Counted from the stretch's first letter, positions 26,611-36,290 are shown. The stretch: DNA of 64,000 nucleotides from an uncultured Lachnospiraceae bacterium (GCA_900549665.1 URPH01000002.1:1-64000); one strand, 5' to 3'. Program-made: numbers and translations. The notes: generated by a model from the letters alone, not told the origin.

Positions 26611-27369
26611 ATGGACACAATTATTCAACTGGAAAACATTTCTTTTTCTTATCACAGACAGGATGGAGAAATTCTTGCGCTTTCCGACGTTTCCTTTTCG
26701 GTCAAAAAAGGCGAATTCGTATCCATTGTAGGGCCAAGCGGCTGCGGTAAATCAACGATTCTGTCCATTCTTGCAGGACTGCAGAAGGAAGAAGGCGGAC
26801 ATCTGAAAATCAGTCCATCCGTCGATTTTGGTTATATGTTTCAACAGGATCTGCTGCTTCCTTATCTGACTGTCTGGAAAAACGTGTGTCTTGGTCCATC
26901 CATTCATCATAAAAAAGACGCTTCTGTTTATCAATATATTGAAGACTTATTGGAAAAATACGGCCTGTCCGGCTTTCGTAATAAATATCCGTCCCAGTTA
27001 TCCGGTGGCATGCGTCAAAGAGCAGCTCTTATCAGGACACTGGCACTAAATCCGGATGTTTTACTGCTGGATGAACCCTTTAGTGCCCTGGACTACCAGA
27101 CAAGACTGCTTGTTGCTGATGATATCGGACAGATCATCCGGAGTGAGAAAAAAACTGCCCTGCTTGTAACACACGATCTGTCGGAAGCCATCAGTCTGTC
27201 CGACAAGATCATCGTGCTTTCCAAACGGCCTGCATGCGTCATCGATATTCTTGACATTTCTATTCCCGGAAAAGAAAAAGGATCCTTGTTTGTCCGCAAA
27301 CAGCCCGAATTTAATGATTATTTTCAACTTCTTTGGAAGGAGATGAATTCCCATGACGAAGGCTCATGA
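26611..27369 (+). CDS. ABC transporter ATPase, NitT/TauT (SsuB) type
   Basis: 252 residues. Walker A GPSGCGKST (about residue 44-52), Q-loop MFQQDLLLPYLTVWKN, signature LSGGMRQRAALIRTL, Walker B VLLLDEPFSALD and switch His in LLVTHDL are all intact. The sequence is of the nitrate/sulfonate/taurine/thiamine-precursor group. It overlaps the permease start by 17 bp. No substrate-binding protein gene lies on either side, which is unusual for this class, so the partner must be elsewhere. It is one of the few plus-strand genes. Confidence 0.93.
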   Translation: MDTIIQLENISFSYHRQDGEILALSDVSFSVKKGEFVSIVGPSGCGKSTILSILAGLQKEEGGHLKISPSVDFGYMFQQDLLLPYLTVWKNVCLGPSIHHKKDASVYQYIEDLLEKYGLSGFRNKYPSQLSGGMRQRAALIRTLALNPDVLLLDEPFSALDYQTRLLVADDIGQIIRSEKKTALLVTHDLSEAISLSDKIIVLSKRPACVIDILDISIPGKEKGSLFVRKQPEFNDYFQLLWKEMNSHDEGS

Positions 27370-28147
27370 ATTATATTTAAAAAAGCTCACACGCTATAAA
27401 AATTTTATAAAAATAACCAGAATTTTGGTTTTCGTCGTTTTTTTATCCCTGTGGGAGGTGGCTGCGCGGCTTGACTGGATTGATGAGTTTTTCTTTAGCT
27501 CTCCCGGTAAAATTGCAGCCTGGTATATGAAATCGATTATCTCCGGCGAACTGTTTCTGCACATCGGATATACGCTGCTTGAAACGATTCTGAGCTTCCT
27601 TTTAGTCATGCTTCTTACGATTTTGATCGCATCTGTTTTGTGGTTTTCCAAACCGCTCGCCGATATTTTTGAGCCATCTCTGGTTATCTTAAACAGCCTG
27701 CCAAAATCGGCGCTTGCACCGCTATTCATTGTCTGGCTCGGAACCGGAACAAAAACCATCATCATAGCCGGAATATCCGTTGCTGTCTTTGGCTCTGTCA
27801 TCAGCCTGTTCACACAGTTTAAACAGACAGACGAAGACCGCAGAAAACTGATTCTGACACTCGGTGGAAACAATCTGGATGTCTACCGTAAAATCGTGCT
27901 CCCTTACTCCGTTCCCACACTGATCAACTCCACCAAAGTCAACATCGGACTATCTCTGGTCGGTGTTATCATCGGAGAGTTTCTGGCTGCCAGAAGAGGA
28001 CTTGGCTACCTGATTATTTACGGCACACAGGTATTTAAACTGGATATGGTCATTTCGGCTATTATCATCCTTTGTTTTATTGCCTATGGTCTTTATTTTC
28101 TGATTCAGATTTTGGAAAACCACATCCCGTTTATGAACGAAGAATAG
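27353..28147 (+). CDS. ABC transporter permease, NitT/TauT type
   Basis: 264 residues with six membrane helices. The BPD_transp_1 inner-membrane motif region reads LGGNNLDVYRKIVLP-type (LGGNNLDVY, KIVLPYSVP) at about 175-190. The ATG at 27353 lies inside the end of the ATPase gene, preceded by GGAGATGAATTCCC. It would form a homodimeric channel with the ATPase. The substrate cannot be read from sequence. No clear terminator follows; a 10-bp direct repeat (GTCGGTTCCG at 28159 and 28175) lies just after the stop. Confidence 0.92.
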   Translation: MTKAHELYLKKLTRYKNFIKITRILVFVVFLSLWEVAARLDWIDEFFFSSPGKIAAWYMKSIISGELFLHIGYTLLETILSFLLVMLLTILIASVLWFSKPLADIFEPSLVILNSLPKSALAPLFIVWLGTGTKTIIIAGISVAVFGSVISLFTQFKQTDEDRRKLILTLGGNNLDVYRKIVLPYSVPTLINSTKVNIGLSLVGVIIGEFLAARRGLGYLIIYGTQVFKLDMVISAIIILCFIAYGLYFLIQILENHIPFMNEE

Positions 28148-28208
28148 AAAAAGGAAAAGTCGGTTCCGGCAAATGTCGGTTCCGATGTTTTCTTTTTGGA
28201 ATCTGTCT

Positions 28209-29369
28209 TTATATCTTTTTTTCATATTCATCTAAGAAATGGTGCCGCACTCCGTCTTTTTTGTATGCGATCACCGTATTGAGATTAACATTTTCCACAG
28301 ATTTGAAGATATTATTTTCAATAAAAGGATTATCCTTTTTTAAAGCCGCGATCAGCTTTTTGGTTTCCAGCCTCTTGGATGACGTTGTCCCATCTTCATG
28401 ACAGGTGCTGCAGGTTTCGGTAAAATGGCAGGCACACTGTAAAAAATGCAGTTCATTGTAATCACGCCATTTGCAGATGTCCTCTTCCCGGATCAGGTAC
28501 ATCGGCCTTATCAGCTCCATGCCTTCAAAATTGATGCTGTGAAGCTTGGGCATCATAGTCTGGATCTGTCCGCCATGAAGCATTCCCATAAGGATCGTCT
28601 CTATCACATCATCAAAGTGATGTCCCAAGGCTATTTTATTGCAGCCAAGCTCTTTTGCCTTGCTGTACAGATATCCGCGCCGCATTCTTGCACACAGATA
28701 ACAGGGACTTTTTTCAACGGTATCGACTGCATCAAAAATATCACTTTCAAAGACCGTGATCGGGATTCCCAGTTGTCTGGCATTGCTTTCTATTAACATC
28801 CGGTTTGCCTTGTTGTATCCGGGATCCATTACTAAAAAGGTCAGTTCAAACGATACCTGTCTGTGTCTCCGAATCTCCTGAAACAGCTTGGCCATCAGCA
28901 TGGAATCCTTGCCCCCGGATATGCAGACAGCAATATGGTCTCCCTCCTGTATCAGCTGATAGTTTTTACACGCTTTTGCAAATTTGGAAAATAACTCCTT
29001 GTGGTATTTTTTCTGGATACTGGCCTCTGCCCTTTTCTGCTTTTCCATTAAATCATCTGTTTCACTCTGCATGACTGAGATCAGATATGCATTGTATCCG
29101 CCGATCAGGCTATAGGCATCAAATCCCTGCTGCTCTAAGAAATCCGCCACACTCTGTGATACCTCACCTCTCTGGCAATACAATATCCATACTTTATCTG
29201 TCGAAAGCTTTGAAAGCGCCTTCCGGCAATCTTTAAAAATTTCTTCCTTATTTACCGGAACAGCCCCCGGTATTCCACCATAAAGCAGACTTCCTTCATC
29301 CCGGATGTCGATCAAAACGTATGAATCCGGAGCCATAGCTTTCATATCCGATATTTTAATCTCTTTCAT
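28209..29369 (-). CDS. Rhodanese-TtcA/TilS-type PP-loop ATPase fusion
   Basis: 386 residues. Residues 1-100 form a rhodanese domain with active Cys65 (YCQRGEVS). The rest is an N-type ATP-pyrophosphatase with the PP-loop SGGKDS at 151-156. Further cysteines (CYLCARMRRG and CACHFTETCSTC) resemble those that bind an Fe-S cluster in TtcA-like tRNA thiolases. A persulfide-carrying rhodanese joined to a thiolating ATPase suggests sulfur transfer to tRNA or a related substrate (inference). It lies convergent to the ABC permease gene. Confidence 0.87.
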   Translation of the reverse strand: MKEIKISDMKAMAPDSYVLIDIRDEGSLLYGGIPGAVPVNKEEIFKDCRKALSKLSTDKVWILYCQRGEVSQSVADFLEQQGFDAYSLIGGYNAYLISVMQSETDDLMEKQKRAEASIQKKYHKELFSKFAKACKNYQLIQEGDHIAVCISGGKDSMLMAKLFQEIRRHRQVSFELTFLVMDPGYNKANRMLIESNARQLGIPITVFESDIFDAVDTVEKSPCYLCARMRRGYLYSKAKELGCNKIALGHHFDDVIETILMGMLHGGQIQTMMPKLHSINFEGMELIRPMYLIREEDICKWRDYNELHFLQCACHFTETCSTCHEDGTTSSKRLETKKLIAALKKDNPFIENNIFKSVENVNLNTVIAYKKDGVRHHFLDEYEKKI

Positions 29370-29430
29370 CTCTGATTCTACTCTTTCTTTATCTGATCTG
29401 TCTTTTTCTCATTTTCCGGATGGTCCAGAC

Positions 29431-29471
29431 ATGAATAAAGCATCTATCAGATTGATAGATGCTTTATTCAT
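29431..29471. repeat. 41-nt near-perfect palindrome after the chemoreceptor gene
   Basis: A 19-bp perfect inverted repeat (29431-29449 with 29453-29471) with a 3-nt loop, 45 bp after the chemoreceptor stop. It may terminate minus-strand transcription, although the T-tract after it is missing. Confidence 0.7.
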
Positions 29472-29515
29472 CACATCCTGTATCACACGATCTTTTACAT
29501 GATACAAGACTAATA

Positions 29516-31201
29516 CTATATTTTTATTGTGTCAATATTCTTTTTGAGATCAATGGCAATAGAATTGACATTCTGTGCTTCTTTGCCAATCTTGCGAATA
29601 ATGGCATTTGCTTCTGTGGCACAGGCAAGTGTTTCCTCAGTGCTCGCCGCATTTTCTTCTGCGATTGCAGATAAGTCGGAAACAATATCAACAACCTGAA
29701 CTCTGGCTGCATCCAGCTGCTCAGTCCTGTCAGTAATATGTCTGATACCATCCAGAGAAGATGCAATTCCGTTTTTCACTTTTTGGAAAGATTCCTGTGT
29801 GGCTAAAACATCCTTGTTCTGCTGTTCAATAATGCCTTTGATCTCACCCATGATCGCAACAGATTTTTCAGATTCCTGTGTGATCTTGGTAATGATCTCT
29901 TCAATCTGCTTTGCCGATGTATTGGACTGCTCTGCAAGCTTCTGGATCTCAGCCGCAACAACAGCAAATCCTCTTCCGGCCTCTCCGGCACGCGCTGCTT
30001 CAATAGATGCATTGAGTGATAACAGATTGGTCTCACTTGCTATCTCTGTGATCATTTCTACCGCTGCTCTGATATCGGTAACACAGTCGTTGGTAACCGT
30101 TGTCTGCTTGGATATAAGCTCAACGGATTCTCTGGTCTTGTCATTAACGGCGCTCAACTGTGTCAGAATCTGAACCGCATCATCACCGGCTGAATTCATT
30201 TCTTTAGAGGTACTTCTTAATTCATCTACATCATTGGTAGTATCTACGATCATATTGCCCATCGTAATAACATGCTCTGTTGCCTTCTGGGTCTCATCAG
30301 CCTGATTACCGGCACCGGTCGCAATTTCATTGGTGGCAGTCTCAACCTGCGACATCGTTTCGATACTGTCCACAACGCTCTGTGTCATATTGTCGGATGC
30401 GGCATAAACACGGTCGGCCATATCCTTGACCCCTGCCATAAACTCTTCCAGTCTTGTCTCCAGTTCGATAACCGAAGCACTGATCTCGCCGCTCTCATCA
30501 CCTCTTGCGGTATATTTTTCCAGATCCGGATTCTTGGTAAAATCCAATCCTGACATTTTCTTGATTTCCTGATTTAATACCGTAATCGGCTTTACGATCC
30601 TGATCGCAATAAATGTGGTAAAAGCGATATAGAAAAGCAGTACACCAGCAGCTGCGGCAATTCCTATAATCGTAACCTCTCTCATTTCCGCAAAAATCTC
30701 ATGCTCGTCCGCTGTAACAACAACAATAAATGAAGCAGAACCGTCTACATAATAGGATGCATATTTTTTGACACCATTAAAATCATATTTGATAAGCGCC
30801 GGCTCCGGTATCTCTCCCTGCTCAATCTGACTAACCAGCTGTTTGACCGCGGCATTTTCTACCGGCTGTCCGATCTTTTCCGGTGTGGGATGAAACAGCA
30901 TCGTGCCATCACCAGAAACAACATATGTATAGCTGGATGGAATATCACTTACAGCAACATCTCTTACAACACGGCCAAGCGTACTTGAATTGAGGGCAAC
31001 AGCACTGCCACGCTCTGCTTTGATCGTGTCGATCTCTTTTCCGGTTATCTTTGCCAGATCAGTCATATAGTCTTCCGTCAGCTCGGACAGATTGCTCTTT
31101 GCCTTCGGAATGACAATCAGCATCACAATGCAGACAACAATGACCAAGGATACCGAAACCAGAGATACTACTTTTCCAGTTATTGAATTTAATTTCTTCA
31201 T
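29516..31201 (-). CDS. Methyl-accepting chemotaxis protein with Cache sensor
   Basis: About 561 residues. A first membrane helix lies at about 10-35. An extracellular Cache-type sensor at about 36-190 contains [20 protein letters not shown] second helix at about 195-220 is followed by a HAMP linker starting [13 protein letters not shown]. The cytoplasmic signalling domain has the conserved tip [20 protein letters not shown] (within 20 residues). There is no C-terminal CheR-binding pentapeptide. It would control flagellar motility in response to a small ligand. GGGGGAAATG precedes the ATG at 31201. No other chemotaxis gene is in the window. Confidence 0.95.
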   Translation of the reverse strand: MKKLNSITGKVVSLVSVSLVIVVCIVMLIVIPKAKSNLSELTEDYMTDLAKITGKEIDTIKAERGSAVALNSSTLGRVVRDVAVSDIPSSYTYVVSGDGTMLFHPTPEKIGQPVENAAVKQLVSQIEQGEIPEPALIKYDFNGVKKYASYYVDGSASFIVVVTADEHEIFAEMREVTIIGIAAAAGVLLFYIAFTTFIAIRIVKPITVLNQEIKKMSGLDFTKNPDLEKYTARGDESGEISASVIELETRLEEFMAGVKDMADRVYAASDNMTQSVVDSIETMSQVETATNEIATGAGNQADETQKATEHVITMGNMIVDTTNDVDELRSTSKEMNSAGDDAVQILTQLSAVNDKTRESVELISKQTTVTNDCVTDIRAAVEMITEIASETNLLSLNASIEAARAGEAGRGFAVVAAEIQKLAEQSNTSAKQIEEIITKITQESEKSVAIMGEIKGIIEQQNKDVLATQESFQKVKNGIASSLDGIRHITDRTEQLDAARVQVVDIVSDLSAIAEENAASTEETLACATEANAIIRKIGKEAQNVNSIAIDLKKNIDTIKI

Positions 31202-31364
31202 ATCATTTCCCCCATTGATATTTATAAAATTATACCAGTATTTTATCAAAATCAGACAAAAAAATCAACATTGTGAACAAAACAAATCAAAAGTCAGATA
31301 ATACTCATGTAAAAAGTATGTAAAATCCTGCAACAGCTTATAACAACAATCTTAAAATAAAAAA

Positions 31365-31393
31365 ACAGAGGATCCTATGCAAAGATCCTCTGT
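31365..31393 (-). terminator. Terminator of tRNA-Thr
   Basis: A perfect 10-bp stem, ACAGAGGATC/GATCCTCTGT, with a 9-nt loop, followed on the minus strand by seven T residues, directly after the tRNA. Confidence 0.9.
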
Positions 31394-31401
31394 GTAATAA
31401 A

Positions 31402-31473
31402 GCTTCCTAACGGACTCGAACCGTCGACCTTCTCATTACGAGTGAGACGCACTACCAACTGTGCTAAGGAAGC
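31402..31473 (-). tRNA. tRNA-Thr (anticodon CGT)
   Basis: A complete 72-nt cloverleaf. The acceptor stem is GCTTCCT/AGGAAGC, the D-arm GCAC/GTGC, the anticodon stem TCTCA/TGAGA with loop CTCGTAA giving anticodon CGT (codon ACG), and the T-arm GACGG/CCGTT with loop TTCGAGT. The 3' CCA is not encoded. It has its own promoter and terminator. Confidence 0.96.
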
Positions 31474-31505
31474 AATCTAGATATATAATATTCAGACCAA
31501 AACTT

Positions 31506-31534
31506 ATTATATACAAAGATATTTGAGAATGCAA
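31506..31534 (-). promoter_or_regulatory. Promoter of tRNA-Thr
   Basis: Minus-strand TTGCAT (31529-31534) and TATAAT (31506-31511), spacer 17 bp, 32 bp before the tRNA 5' end. Confidence 0.7.
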
Positions 31535-31543
31535 CTGTTTTTC

Positions 31544-32446
31544 TTACTCTGCCATATGAATATCCAGCTGCGGGAACGGAATTTCAATGCCCGCACCATC
31601 CAGAGCATCTTTCAGCCCCTCCAGGATCTCCGCTCGAAGATTCCAATAATCTTCTGTTTTGGCGTAACATTTTACGCAGAGTATGACCGCACTGTCTGCC
31701 AGCTCTTCGACGCTGACTACCACATCCTTATCCTGCATGACAAGGGTATGACCTTTTACAAAATCATACAAAACCTGTCTTGCCTTGTGGATATCAGACT
31801 GATAAGAAATCCCGACATTGACATCCAGCCTGCGGAACTGTGCTGTTGTATAATTGACCAGACTGGTATTGGCCAGTGTACCGTTGGGCAGAATAACGGT
31901 ACGGCCGTCAACGGTCAGCAGTTTGGTATAAAACATCTGGATTTCTGTTACGTTTCCTTCATTGCCATTGGAATCCTCTTTGATATAGTCTCCAACCTTG
32001 AAGGGCTTTAAAAGCAGGATCAGGATTCCTCCCGCAAAATTAGCAAGACTTCCCTGCAGTGCCAGGCCGATCGCCACTCCGGCCGAACCGATGACGGCAA
32101 CCACACTTGTCGCATCCAGTCCCAGTCCGCTTGCGATCATAAATAATAAGATGACATACAGGCCCACTTTTACAAATGAATCGGTAAACTGGATCACTCC
32201 CGTATCTACCTTGGCCTTTGTCATGGAATGCCTGACAATCTTTCGAATCATCCTGATCACCCACATCCCGATAAATAAAAATATCAGGGCTAAAACAATG
32301 CGGATGCCCAGATTGAGTGCCTTTTGCGGCATTTGTTCAAGATATGCTTTTAGGATACTTACCTTTTCTTCAACCTCTTCGGGCGTTAATTCCTCAATAT
32401 CCGTAGTGGCAAGACCTTCTATCGATCCAAAACAGGGAAAAAACAT
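31544..32446 (-). CDS. Small-conductance mechanosensitive channel (MscS family)
   Basis: 300 residues. Three membrane helices span about 45-150. The pore helix region has SAGVAIGLALQGSLANFAGGI (split as SAGVAIGLALQG and SLANFAGGI), typical of the MscS TM3. A beta domain follows with KPFKVGDYI and VILPNGTLANTSLVNYT. It opens under membrane tension to release solutes during osmotic down-shock. It starts 2 bp after glgB ends and uses a GGAGG inside the end of glgB, so it is probably translated from the glgB message. Confidence 0.95.
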   Translation of the reverse strand: MFFPCFGSIEGLATTDIEELTPEEVEEKVSILKAYLEQMPQKALNLGIRIVLALIFLFIGMWVIRMIRKIVRHSMTKAKVDTGVIQFTDSFVKVGLYVILLFMIASGLGLDATSVVAVIGSAGVAIGLALQGSLANFAGGILILLLKPFKVGDYIKEDSNGNEGNVTEIQMFYTKLLTVDGRTVILPNGTLANTSLVNYTTAQFRRLDVNVGISYQSDIHKARQVLYDFVKGHTLVMQDKDVVVSVEELADSAVILCVKCYAKTEDYWNLRAEILEGLKDALDGAGIEIPFPQLDIHMAE

Positions 32447-32447
32447 A

Positions 32448-34916
32448 TCAGATCATTTCCTCCTCAAACTTTTTACGTTTATTTTCGATGTCCTTTGCTT
32501 TTTTTTCAAGATCCTGTGCTCTTTGCGCCGCATCCATGGATTTTTTGAGAGCATCCTTGGCAACCAGTTCAGCCTCCTGGGCAACAGCTCTTGCAGCAAT
32601 TGCAGATTCTTTAAGTTCATCTTCCTGGGCAATCAGCTCCTGGAGCTTTCTGGATTCTTCCCGTCTTTGCCTTGCGATCGCACGCTTTTCCTCTATTGCA
32701 GCCTTCTCCTTTTCTGAAAACGGCGTGTAAGAAAAGACAACGACACTGAATGCTGGTGAAGTAATGCGGATGGATTCTTCTCTTTCATCACATTCATCCA
32801 GATCACTGCTGAGTGCTTTTGTATTGCTAAATCCGTTTCCGCCGTATTTTTTCAGGTCGGAATTAAATATTTCCTTGTATTTACCGGCATACGGAACTCC
32901 GATTTTGTAGCCCTTCCGGTCCACACCGGAAAAATTGCACACAACAACTAATGATTCTTTTGCGTTACCTGTCTTCCGGATGAAAACAAGGGTATTTTCA
33001 TTGCCGGATATATTGTTGATCCATTCAAAGCCATCCGGATTTTCATCCATTGTATACAATGCCGGATGTGATTTATATAATTCGTTGAGTGCCGTCACAT
33101 ACTGATGCATATTTTTGTGGTCATCATATTTTAGCAGATCCCACTCGATGCTGCGTTCTTCATTCCATTCATCAAATTCTCCAAAATCCTGTCCCATAAA
33201 GAGGAGCTTCTTGCCTGGATGCATCATCATATATCCGTATGCAGCCCTCAGGTTTGCGAATTTCTCCGGAATGTCCCCGGGCATCTTTCCAACCATTGCA
33301 GACTTGCCATGGACAACCTCATCATGGGAGAGCGAAAGGATAAAGTGCTCGCTGTATGCATAAACCATACTAAAGGTCAGTTCTCCGTGCCGACCGGCGC
33401 GGAATAACGGATCACACTTCATATAATCCAGGAAATCATTCATCCAGCCCATATTCCATTTATAATCAAAGCCAAGCCCGTCTTTTTTTACAGAGGCGGT
33501 TACATTGGGCCATGCTGTTGATTCTTCTGCTATCATCATAACAGAAGGATCTGTTTTTTTAATAATACTGTTTAAATGCTTCAAAAATTCCACGGCTTCC
33601 AGATTTTCCTTGCCGCCATACATATTCGGCACCCAGTCTCCGTCATTTCTGCCATAATCAAGATACAGCATGGAGGCAACCGCATCCATACGGATACCGT
33701 CTGCATGATATTCCTTAAACCAGTACAAAGCATTGGCGATCAGGTAATTTTTAACCTCCGGTCTGCCATAGTCAAAGATCAGTGTCCCCCAGTGCGGATG
33801 CTCTGCTTTTCTTTTGTCAGCGGGCTCATACAGGCTGGTGCCGTCAAAACCGCAAAGGCCATGTACATCACGCGGGAAGTGTGCGGGTACCCAGTCTAAG
33901 ATCACACCAAGACCTTCCTTGTGAAGGTAATTGATAAAATACTGAAAATCCTGCGGTGTTCCATATCGGGAGGTCGGTGCATAATAGCCAATGACCTGAT
34001 ATCCCCAGGAAGCATCTAACGGATGCTCCATAACCGGCATCAGCTCAACATGCGTATATCCGGTCTTTTTCGCGTATTCAGCAACCTTTGGTGCAAGCTC
34101 TCTGTAATTGTAAAAATCCCTGCCATCATCGGGCTTTGCAAAAGATCCGAGGTGGATCTCAAGGACACTCATGGGATTCTTGTGCATATCTGTTTTTTTA
34201 CGGTTTTCGATCCAGGAATCATCCTCCCATGAAAAACCGGTCAGATCATATACTATAGATGCCGTATCCGGACGCTTCTGGCTGTATATGCCATAAGGAT
34301 CCGCCTTCAGAAAGGTCAGTCCGCCCTTTGCCTTGATTTCAAATTTGTAGTTGTCCCCGATATTTGCCCTGGGGATAAAAAGCTCAAAGATGCCGGAATC
34401 CCACAGGCGGCGCATCTGATGGATTCTGCCATCCCAGCGGTTGAAATCACCGACAACACTGACACGCATCGCATTGGGTGCCCAGACTGCAAACAACACG
34501 CCATGTACCCCATCAATAACATAGGGATGTGCACCGAGCAGATGATATATCTCATAATGGATACCCGCATTAAATTTTTCAGCATCCTTTTTGGTAATGA
34601 CAGGCTCATAAGCATAAGGATCATAAAAGGTATCGGTTGTTCCGTCTTCCATACGGACAGAAAAGCTGTATTTATCCAAGGAAACGGTCTTGGGGATCAG
34701 AACTGCAAAAAATCCCTCTTCGTCCGCCAGTTCCATAGCATATTCTTTATTTTTGGTATGCAGGACAGCCTCCACCGCCTGCGGATAGAAAAGCTGTACC
34801 AGATTGCCGCCGCTGACAGGATGTACTCCGAGAATATTTTGCGGCTGATCTTCTTCTGAATATGTAATTCCTTCAATGGCAGCCCAGTCCATCAACTTAT
34901 ATAATTTATTCGTCAT
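32448..34916 (-). CDS. glgB: 1,4-alpha-glucan branching enzyme with C-terminal coiled-coil extension
   Basis: 822 residues, longer than the usual 620-740. An N-terminal CBM48 module (about 20-215) is followed by a GH13 barrel with nucleophile Asp411 (GIRMDAVAS), acid/base Glu464 (MIAEESTAWP) and Asp532 (SHDEVVHGK), then the C-terminal beta domain to about 733. Residues 734-822 are an added Lys/Glu/Ala-rich segment with strong coiled-coil character, not part of normal GlgB. It forms alpha-1,6 branches in glycogen. The ATG follows AGGAG and overlaps the DUF1015 gene by 11 bp. Other glycogen genes are absent nearby. Confidence 0.95.
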   Translation of the reverse strand: MTNKLYKLMDWAAIEGITYSEEDQPQNILGVHPVSGGNLVQLFYPQAVEAVLHTKNKEYAMELADEEGFFAVLIPKTVSLDKYSFSVRMEDGTTDTFYDPYAYEPVITKKDAEKFNAGIHYEIYHLLGAHPYVIDGVHGVLFAVWAPNAMRVSVVGDFNRWDGRIHQMRRLWDSGIFELFIPRANIGDNYKFEIKAKGGLTFLKADPYGIYSQKRPDTASIVYDLTGFSWEDDSWIENRKKTDMHKNPMSVLEIHLGSFAKPDDGRDFYNYRELAPKVAEYAKKTGYTHVELMPVMEHPLDASWGYQVIGYYAPTSRYGTPQDFQYFINYLHKEGLGVILDWVPAHFPRDVHGLCGFDGTSLYEPADKRKAEHPHWGTLIFDYGRPEVKNYLIANALYWFKEYHADGIRMDAVASMLYLDYGRNDGDWVPNMYGGKENLEAVEFLKHLNSIIKKTDPSVMMIAEESTAWPNVTASVKKDGLGFDYKWNMGWMNDFLDYMKCDPLFRAGRHGELTFSMVYAYSEHFILSLSHDEVVHGKSAMVGKMPGDIPEKFANLRAAYGYMMMHPGKKLLFMGQDFGEFDEWNEERSIEWDLLKYDDHKNMHQYVTALNELYKSHPALYTMDENPDGFEWINNISGNENTLVFIRKTGNAKESLVVVCNFSGVDRKGYKIGVPYAGKYKEIFNSDLKKYGGNGFSNTKALSSDLDECDEREESIRITSPAFSVVVFSYTPFSEKEKAAIEEKRAIARQRREESRKLQELIAQEDELKESAIAARAVAQEAELVAKDALKKSMDAAQRAQDLEKKAKDIENKRKKFEEEMI

Positions 34917-36168
34917 ATTGTTTTTCTCCTCTTGTTATGTCATGAATAAACAGACCACTGCGAAGCTTTGGTTCAAACCATGTGGATTTGGGCGGCATCA
35001 GCCGATGTGCATCTGCCACGGCAAACAATTCCCCAATGGAGGTCGGATACATGGAAAAAGCACAGGCAGCTCCATCATCCACTCTCTTTTCCAGCTCCCC
35101 TAGTCCACGGATACCTCCGACAAACTCGATCCGGTTGTCGGTCGTAGGATCCTTTATGGAAAACAATTTGTAAAGTACATAATCCTGAAGAATGGATACA
35201 TCCAGACTTTTTACAACATCAGAATCAAGCAGGTGCTCTTTTGCTTTCAGACAATACCAGGTATGATCCATATACATGCCAAATGTCCCCTTGTGCCTGG
35301 GTGCATACGGTGTATGTTCCGCTCTTGAAATCTCAAAATCTGTTTGGAGTGCAGTAATCAGACTGTCCTTTGTATAGCCGTTCCACTCTTTCAGTACACG
35401 GTTGTAATCTAAAATCTTTAACTCATCATCCGGGAATAAGACCGACAGAAAATAATTGTATGCTTCCGATCTGTCATCCTGCGGATACTGTTCCTTACGC
35501 TTCAGCGATACTTTAACTGCAGATGCACAGCGATGATGTCCGTCTGCAATGTAAATAGACTTCATGGCGGCAAACCGTCCCATGATCGAAGCAATATCCT
35601 TTTCATCATCTATGATCCAGACCGTATGCCCTACCCGGTCATCGGAAACAAAATCATAAACCGGAGCTTTTATCATTGTACGCTCTACGATTTTTTTTAA
35701 TTCATCATCCTTGCGGTATGCCAGAAAAATAGGACCGGTCTGCGCATTGGTCGTGTCCACATGACGGATACGGTCAAGCTCCTTGTCCGCCCTTGTATTT
35801 TCATGACGCCGGATTGTCTGATCTACATAATCATCCACCAGACAGCAGCCCACAAGTCCTGTCTGTGAACGGCCGTTCATTGTCAGACGGTAAATATAAT
35901 AACAGGGCTTTTCTTCTTTTATAAAACGGCCGTCAGCGATCATGCCGCGCAGCATTTCATCAGCCTTTTGGTATACTTTATCCGAATACATATCCGTATC
36001 ATCTGTAAACTGTGTTTCCGGCCGGTCAATGTTTAAAAACATATCCGGATGGCCTTCCACCACTTTTTTAGCTTCTTTGCGACTATATACGTCATAAGGA
36101 AGGGATGCGATCTTTGCCTCATATCCTGCCTTTGGACGAATTGCCCGAAATGGTCTTATTTCTGCCAT
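34906..36168 (-). CDS. DUF1015 family protein
   Basis: About 420 residues. The start MAEIRPFRAIRPKAG and the conserved ASLPYDVYSRKEA and YIADGHHRCASAV are hallmarks of DUF1015. In Clostridia the family is often next to serA-serC, and it belongs to the ParB/sulfiredoxin-like nucleotide-binding group, some members of which phosphorylate serine; here serA and serC lie 10 kb away. A serine-kinase or related role is therefore possible, not shown. GGAGG lies 5 nt before the ATG at 36168. It is the first gene of a DUF1015-glgB-mscS unit. Confidence 0.9.
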   Translation of the reverse strand: MAEIRPFRAIRPKAGYEAKIASLPYDVYSRKEAKKVVEGHPDMFLNIDRPETQFTDDTDMYSDKVYQKADEMLRGMIADGRFIKEEKPCYYIYRLTMNGRSQTGLVGCCLVDDYVDQTIRRHENTRADKELDRIRHVDTTNAQTGPIFLAYRKDDELKKIVERTMIKAPVYDFVSDDRVGHTVWIIDDEKDIASIMGRFAAMKSIYIADGHHRCASAVKVSLKRKEQYPQDDRSEAYNYFLSVLFPDDELKILDYNRVLKEWNGYTKDSLITALQTDFEISRAEHTPYAPRHKGTFGMYMDHTWYCLKAKEHLLDSDVVKSLDVSILQDYVLYKLFSIKDPTTDNRIEFVGGIRGLGELEKRVDDGAACAFSMYPTSIGELFAVADAHRLMPPKSTWFEPKLRSGLFIHDITRGEKQYDE

Positions 36169-36261
36169 AAATTCCTCCGTATTTTTGTACCGTAACAAGT
36201 ATTATCTTTAAAAATTATAACAAACTCACAAACAAATGTGAAGTATAATCAGCACGGTATT

Positions 36262-36290
36262 TTGACAGGTCACACAATGAGTGCTACTAT
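36262..36290 (+). promoter_or_regulatory. Promoter of the 96-residue hypothetical gene
   Basis: TTGACA (36262-36267) and TACTAT (36285-36290), spacer 17 bp, 25 bp before the start codon. Confidence 0.65.

Noticed and set aside
28159..28184. Direct repeat GTCGGTTCCG twice after the ABC permease gene as a terminator
   Set aside because: The repeats are in the same orientation, so they do not form a strong hairpin.
31998..32717. Plus-strand open frame of 239 codons opposite mscS and the end of glgB
   Set aside because: Ser/Ile-rich mirror of two well-supported genes, no ribosome site.
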